Assembly (NCBI GenBank): GCA_937881255.1
Contig: CALGFH010000330.1
Coordinates: 1-8,405, forward strand
Direction: 5' to 3'
Origin: an uncultured Actinomycetes bacterium
GTDB taxonomy: Bacteria; Actinomycetota; CALGFH01
Length of the DNA stretch: 8,405 bases
Part shown: one piece after another, positions 5,192 through 8,405 of the stretch
How the letters are laid out: each line of letters begins with the position of its first letter
Position numbering within the stretch: position 1 is the first letter of the stretch
Notes under the pieces: generated by a model
Database searches by the model: none
The model's input: only the letters and a program-made list of their open reading frames with translations
What the model was told of the DNA's origin: nothing
Position numbers and translations under genes: made by a program

Positions 5192-6298
5192 ATGGGCGGG
5201 CAGCGGATGGAACCGGAGCGGTACGAGACGGTGGTGGTCGGCGGCGGCCAGGCCGGGCTGGCCACCGGCTACCACCTGGCCCGGCTGGGCCGGCCGTTCG
5301 TGATCCTCGACGCCGGCCAGCGGGTGGGTGACGCCTGGCGGGCCCGCTGGGACTCGCTGCGGCTGTTCACCCCGGCCCGCTACAGCGGGCTGCCGGGCAT
5401 GGGCTTCCCCGCCGCGGCCTGGCACTACCCCACCAAGGACGAGGTGGCCGAGTACCTGGAGACCTACGCGGCCCGCTTCCAGCTCCCGGTCCGCGCCGGC
5501 GTCCGGGTCGACGGGCTCACCCGGCAGGGCGACCGCTACCTGGTCACCGCCGGGGAGCGCCGGTTCGAGGCCGCCAACGTGGTCGTGGCCTCGGGCGCCT
5601 ACCACCTCCCGCTGGTGCCCTCCTTCGCCGCCGAGCTCGACCCGGGCATCCTCCAGCTCCACTCCAGCGGCTACCGGCGCCCCGCCCAGCTCCAGGAGGG
5701 CGGCGTGCTGGTGGTCGGCGCGGCCAACTCCGGGGCCGAGATCGCCGTCGAGCTGTCCGGGGCCCACCGGATCTGGCTGTCGGGCCGGCACCCGGGCAGC
5801 GAGCCGACCCGCGCCGGGAGCCGGCTCGACCGGCTGCTGACCCCGCCGTTCTGGTTCTTCATCTCGCAGGTGCTGACGGTGGACACGCCCATCGGCCGCA
5901 AGCTCCGGCCCAAGCTCATGGGGGCCGGCACACCCCTGGCCCGGGTCAGGCGGCGGGACATCGCCGCCGCCGGGATCGAGCGGGTGCCCCGCACGGCCGG
6001 GGCCCGCGACGGCCTCCCCGTGCTGGAGGACGGGCGGGCCCTTGAGGTGGCCAACGTGGTCTGGTGCACCGGCTACCGGCCCGACTTCTCCTGGATCGAC
6101 CTGCCGGTCCAGGGCGACGACGGCCAGCCGCGGCACGACCGCGGGGTGGTCGCCGGCCAGCCCGGCCTCTACTTCGTGGGGCTCTTCTTCCAGACAGCGG
6201 TCTCCTCGGCCCTGGTCGGCGGGGTCGGCCGTGACGCCGAGCAGATCGTGGCCCGGATCGCCGCCCGCAAGCCCGCTAAGGTGGACGCGAGCGCGTGA
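5192..6298 (+). CDS. FAD-dependent NAD(P)H oxidoreductase, flavin monooxygenase (CzcO)-like
   Basis: This 368-residue predicted soluble flavoprotein has two dinucleotide-binding Rossmann motifs. The FAD site VVVGGGQAGLATG is at 14-26, followed by D40 (VILDA) at the ribose-binding position. The NAD(P)H site VVGAANSGAEIAVELS is at about 174-189. Between them, WDSLRLFTPARYSGLPG (53-69) and VVASGAYHLP (131-140) are typical of FMO/CzcO-like proteins. The stretch ILQLHSSGYRRP (153-164) is a loose match to the FMO fingerprint. WCTGYRPDFSWID and a final GLYFVGLFFQTAVSS block close the FAD domain. The family oxidises small molecules or acts as an NADPH-dependent reductase; the substrate is unknown. 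ATG 5192 was chosen for its AGGAGGAGG. ATG 5099 would add 31 Arg/Pro-rich residues with no matching family motif. The gene lies 111 bases after the LuxR-type gene and only 12 bases before the antiporter gene. Confidence 0.92.
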   Translation: MGGQRMEPERYETVVVGGGQAGLATGYHLARLGRPFVILDAGQRVGDAWRARWDSLRLFTPARYSGLPGMGFPAAAWHYPTKDEVAEYLETYAARFQLPVRAGVRVDGLTRQGDRYLVTAGERRFEAANVVVASGAYHLPLVPSFAAELDPGILQLHSSGYRRPAQLQEGGVLVVGAANSGAEIAVELSGAHRIWLSGRHPGSEPTRAGSRLDRLLTPPFWFFISQVLTVDTPIGRKLRPKLMGAGTPLARVRRRDIAAAGIERVPRTAGARDGLPVLEDGRALEVANVVWCTGYRPDFSWIDLPVQGDDGQPRHDRGVVAGQPGLYFVGLFFQTAVSSALVGGVGRDAEQIVARIAARKPAKVDASA

Positions 6299-6300
6299 CC

Positions 6301-6306
6301 GGAGGG
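6301..6306 (+). promoter_or_regulatory. Ribosome-binding site fixing the TTG start of the antiporter
   Basis: GGAGGG lies four bases before TTG 6311, directly after the oxidoreductase stop. No ATG or GTG in this frame is better placed, so the rare TTG start is the best choice. It leaves a short N-terminus directly ahead of the first membrane helix. Confidence 0.7.
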
Positions 6307-6310
6307 CTGG

Positions 6311-7876
6311 TTGCACGAGATCGAACCGCTGCTGCTGGCGTTGATGATGGCCGTGGCCGGGCTGAGCGTCCTGGCCCGGATGGTTCGCGTGCCCTACCCG
6401 ATCCTGCTCGTCCTCGGCGGGCTGGTGCTGGGGTTCGTGCCCGGCATGCCGGCCGTGGAGCTGCCGCCCGAGCTGGTCCTGGTGGCGTTCCTGCCGCCGC
6501 TGCTGTACTGGTCCGGGTTCTTCTCCTCGCCCCGCGACCTGCGGGCCGACGCCCGGGCGATCTCACTGCTGGCGGTCGGGCTGGTCCTGGCCACGACGGT
6601 CGCGGTGGCCGTGCTGGCCCACGCCATGGTCGAGGGCATGACCTGGCCGGCGGCGTTCGCCCTGGGCGCGATCGTCTCGCCCACCGACCCGCTGGCGGCC
6701 AGCGCCATCGGCCGCCGCCTGGGCGTGCCCCGCCGCCTGCTCACCCTGCTCGAGGGCGAGAGCCTGGTCAATGACGCCACCGCCCTGACCGCCTACCGGG
6801 TGGCGGTCGCGGCCGCGGCCAGCGGGAGCTTCGTCCTCTGGCAGGCCGGGCTGCGGTTCGTGGTCATGGCGGCCGGCGGGGTGGTCGTCGGGCTGCTGGT
6901 CGGCTGGCTGGTGGCCGAGCTGCGGCGCCGGCTCGACGACCCGGTGGTCGAGATCGTGGTCTCGGTGTTCACCGGCTACGCCGCCTACCTGCCGGCCGAG
7001 CTGCTCGGCGTCTCCGGGGTCCTGGCCGCCGTGACCGCCGGCGTGTACGTCGGCTGGCGGGCCCCTGGGCTGTCCTCGGCCGCGACCCGGCTGCTCGGCT
7101 TCTCCTTCTGGGAGGTGCTGGTCTATCTGGCCAACGCCGTGCTGTTCATCCTCGTCGGCCTGCAGCTGCGGCCGATCCTGGAGGACCTCGGCGGCACCGC
7201 GGTGGCCGTCCTGGTCGCCCAGGGGGCGGCGGTCAGCGCCGTGGTGATCGCCGTGCGGCTGGGCTGGGGGTTCAGCATCCCCTACCTGGTCCGGCTGATC
7301 GACCGGCGCCCGTCCCAGGTCATGCGCCGGGCCGGGGCCAGGGAGCGGCTGATGATCGGCTGGAGCGGGATGCGCGGGGCGGTCTCGCTGGCCGCCGCCC
7401 TGGCCCTGCCCCTGGACTTCCCCATGCGGAACCTGATCCTGTTCCTGACCTTCTCGGTGATCCTGGCCACCCTGGTCCTCCAGGGTCTGACCCTGCCCGC
7501 CCTGATCCGGCGGCTGCGCCTCGAGGACGACGACTCCGAGGAGCGGGAGGAGCTCAAGGGCCGCCTGGCCGCGACCTACGCCGCCCTCGACCGCCTGGAC
7601 GAGCTGGCCGGGGCCGACTGGACCCGCGACGACACGGTGGAGCGGCTGCGCGGCATGTACGAGTTCCGCCGCCGGCGCCTGAAGGCGCGCGGCGGGTACC
7701 TGGAGGACGACGGCGTCGAGGACCGCTCGCAGGCCTACCAGCGCCTGCTCCGGGAGCTGCTCGGGGCCCAGCGCGATGCCATCGTCCGGCTCCGCAACCA
7801 GGGCAAGATCAGCAACGACGTGATGCACCGCATCGAGCGGGAGCTCGACCTGGAGGACAGCCGGCTGGAGATCTGA
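6311..7876 (+). CDS. CPA1-family Na+/H+ antiporter (NhaP/NHE type)
   Basis: This 521-residue integral membrane protein is predicted to exchange cytoplasmic Na+ (or K+) for protons, supporting pH and salt homeostasis. Hydrophobic segments, roughly ten to twelve, fill residues 5 to about 400. Family motifs are present: SPTDPLAASAIG starting at 123, and EGESLVNDATA starting at 148 with the ion-binding N154-D155 pair. GMRGAVSLA starts at 353 and carries conserved R355. The segment ends near LPALIRRLRLED. A charged cytosolic tail of about 120 residues follows (acidic LEDDDSEEREE, then helical Arg-rich regions), as in many bacterial CPA1 proteins, where it is usually regulatory. The start is TTG with a good ribosome-binding site. 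The gene sits 12 bases after the oxidoreductase and 17 bases before the MBL-fold gene, consistent with one operon. Exact ion selectivity cannot be read from the sequence. Confidence 0.95.
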   Translation: MHEIEPLLLALMMAVAGLSVLARMVRVPYPILLVLGGLVLGFVPGMPAVELPPELVLVAFLPPLLYWSGFFSSPRDLRADARAISLLAVGLVLATTVAVAVLAHAMVEGMTWPAAFALGAIVSPTDPLAASAIGRRLGVPRRLLTLLEGESLVNDATALTAYRVAVAAAASGSFVLWQAGLRFVVMAAGGVVVGLLVGWLVAELRRRLDDPVVEIVVSVFTGYAAYLPAELLGVSGVLAAVTAGVYVGWRAPGLSSAATRLLGFSFWEVLVYLANAVLFILVGLQLRPILEDLGGTAVAVLVAQGAAVSAVVIAVRLGWGFSIPYLVRLIDRRPSQVMRRAGARERLMIGWSGMRGAVSLAAALALPLDFPMRNLILFLTFSVILATLVLQGLTLPALIRRLRLEDDDSEEREELKGRLAATYAALDRLDELAGADWTRDDTVERLRGMYEFRRRRLKARGGYLEDDGVEDRSQAYQRLLRELLGAQRDAIVRLRNQGKISNDVMHRIERELDLEDSRLEI

Positions 7877-7893
7877 CCGCGGGAGGCGACGGC

Positions 7894-8405
7894 ATGCGCT
7901 TGACCAAGTTCGGGCACTCGTGCCTGCTGGTGGAGGAGGGCGGGGCCAGGGTGCTGCTCGATCCCGGCACCTTCTCCGATGGGTTCGAGGCGCTGGAGGG
8001 GCTGACCGCGGTGTGCCTCACCCACCAGCACCCCGACCACCTCGACGCCGAGCGGCTGCGGCTGGTGCTGGACCGCAACCCCGGGGCCCGGGTGGTCAGC
8101 GACGAGGGCAGCGCCGGAGCCCTCGGCGAGGCCGGGGCCGACGTCGAGGTGGTGCACGACGGCGACGAGCTCGACCTGGGCGGGCTGGGGCTGGCCGTGC
8201 GGGGGCGCGACCACGCCGCCATCCACCCCGACGTCCCGGTGGTCCCCAACGTCGGCTACCTGGTCGGCGGGCGGCTGTTCCACCCGGGCGACTCCCTGAC
8301 CGAGCCCGGCGAGCCGGTCGAGCTGCTGGCCGTGCCGGCCGGGGCGCCCTGGCTGAAGCTGGCCGACGCGGTCGACTACCTGCGCCGGGTCGGGCCCCGG
8401 GTGGC
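7894..8405 (+). CDS. Metallo-beta-lactamase-fold hydrolase, UlaG-like; C-terminus cut by window edge
   Basis: ATG 7894 is preceded by GGGAGG (7881-7886) at seven bases, and 170 codons are present before the right edge. The start MRLTKFGHSCLLVE with LLDPG (21-25) is typical of the COG2220/UlaG-like branch. The metal-binding loop THQHPDHLD is at 43-51 (H44, H46, D48, H49), and LFHPGDS at 128-134 supplies D133. The protein is therefore a likely cytoplasmic metal-dependent hydrolase, mostly complete, with a normal family length of a little over 200 residues. The substrate is unknown; members act on phosphodiester, lactone or similar bonds. It lies 17 bases after the antiporter stop, so it is probably co-transcribed. 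Confidence 0.93.
   Translation, partial: MRLTKFGHSCLLVEEGGARVLLDPGTFSDGFEALEGLTAVCLTHQHPDHLDAERLRLVLDRNPGARVVSDEGSAGALGEAGADVEVVHDGDELDLGGLGLAVRGRDHAAIHPDVPVVPNVGYLVGGRLFHPGDSLTEPGEPVELLAVPAGAPWLKLADAVDYLRRVGPRV

Noticed and set aside
3107..6316. 1069-codon open frame on the minus strand
   Set aside because: It lies antisense to the protease end, the LuxR-type gene and the oxidoreductase, all with clear family motifs. Its translation is low-complexity Gly/Pro/Ala/Gln/His/Arg and it is open only because of GC bias at third positions.
6563..7828. 421-codon open frame on the minus strand
   Set aside because: It is antisense to the CPA1 antiporter; the product is rich in His, Gln, Asp and Pro with no recognisable domain.

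Overview
The window is very GC-rich, about 70% or more by eye. Its strong G/C preference at third codon positions leaves long spurious frames open on the opposite strand. Coding is dense, with GTG and TTG starts preceded by clear Shine-Dalgarno sites. This fits a high-GC actinomycete (Actinomycetota); the genus cannot be read from the sequence. No tRNA, rRNA, CRISPR array, insertion sequence or phage gene was seen.

Left part (1-2342), mostly minus strand: a membrane diguanylate cyclase with a CHASE sensor domain runs off the left edge. Divergent from it is a 54-residue, very basic small protein. That protein converges on a stand-alone response-regulator receiver domain, and the two genes share a CTAG as their stop codons. 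A NYN/PIN-like (YacP/Rae1-type) nuclease lies 25 bases upstream of the receiver gene on the same strand, so these two probably form an operon. The cyclase and receiver genes carry the same ten-base sequence, containing a perfect eight-base palindrome, just before their start codons.

Right part (2343-8405), all plus strand: an 83-base divergent promoter region is followed by an astacin-like (M12A) zinc metalloprotease with no visible signal peptide. It contains the only in-frame TTA codon I found. Fifteen bases later comes a TPR-type regulator with a C-terminal LuxR/GerE helix-turn-helix. A strong 47-base hairpin follows its stop codon. Then come an FMO/CzcO-like FAD-dependent oxidoreductase, a CPA1-type Na+/H+ antiporter and a UlaG-like metallo-beta-lactamase-fold hydrolase that is cut by the right edge. 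The gaps among these last three are 12 and 17 bases, so they are probably one transcript, perhaps fed by partial read-through of the hairpin.

Functionally the window mixes signalling (c-di-GMP synthesis, a receiver domain, a LuxR regulator), RNA processing (NYN nuclease) and stress or housekeeping enzymes (protease, flavoprotein, antiporter, hydrolase). Every large gene belongs to a recognisable family, and I see no convincing new multi-gene system. The best leads are the hairpin that overlaps an alternative in-frame start of the oxidoreductase, the TTA codon in the protease, the palindrome shared by two signalling genes, and the small basic protein.
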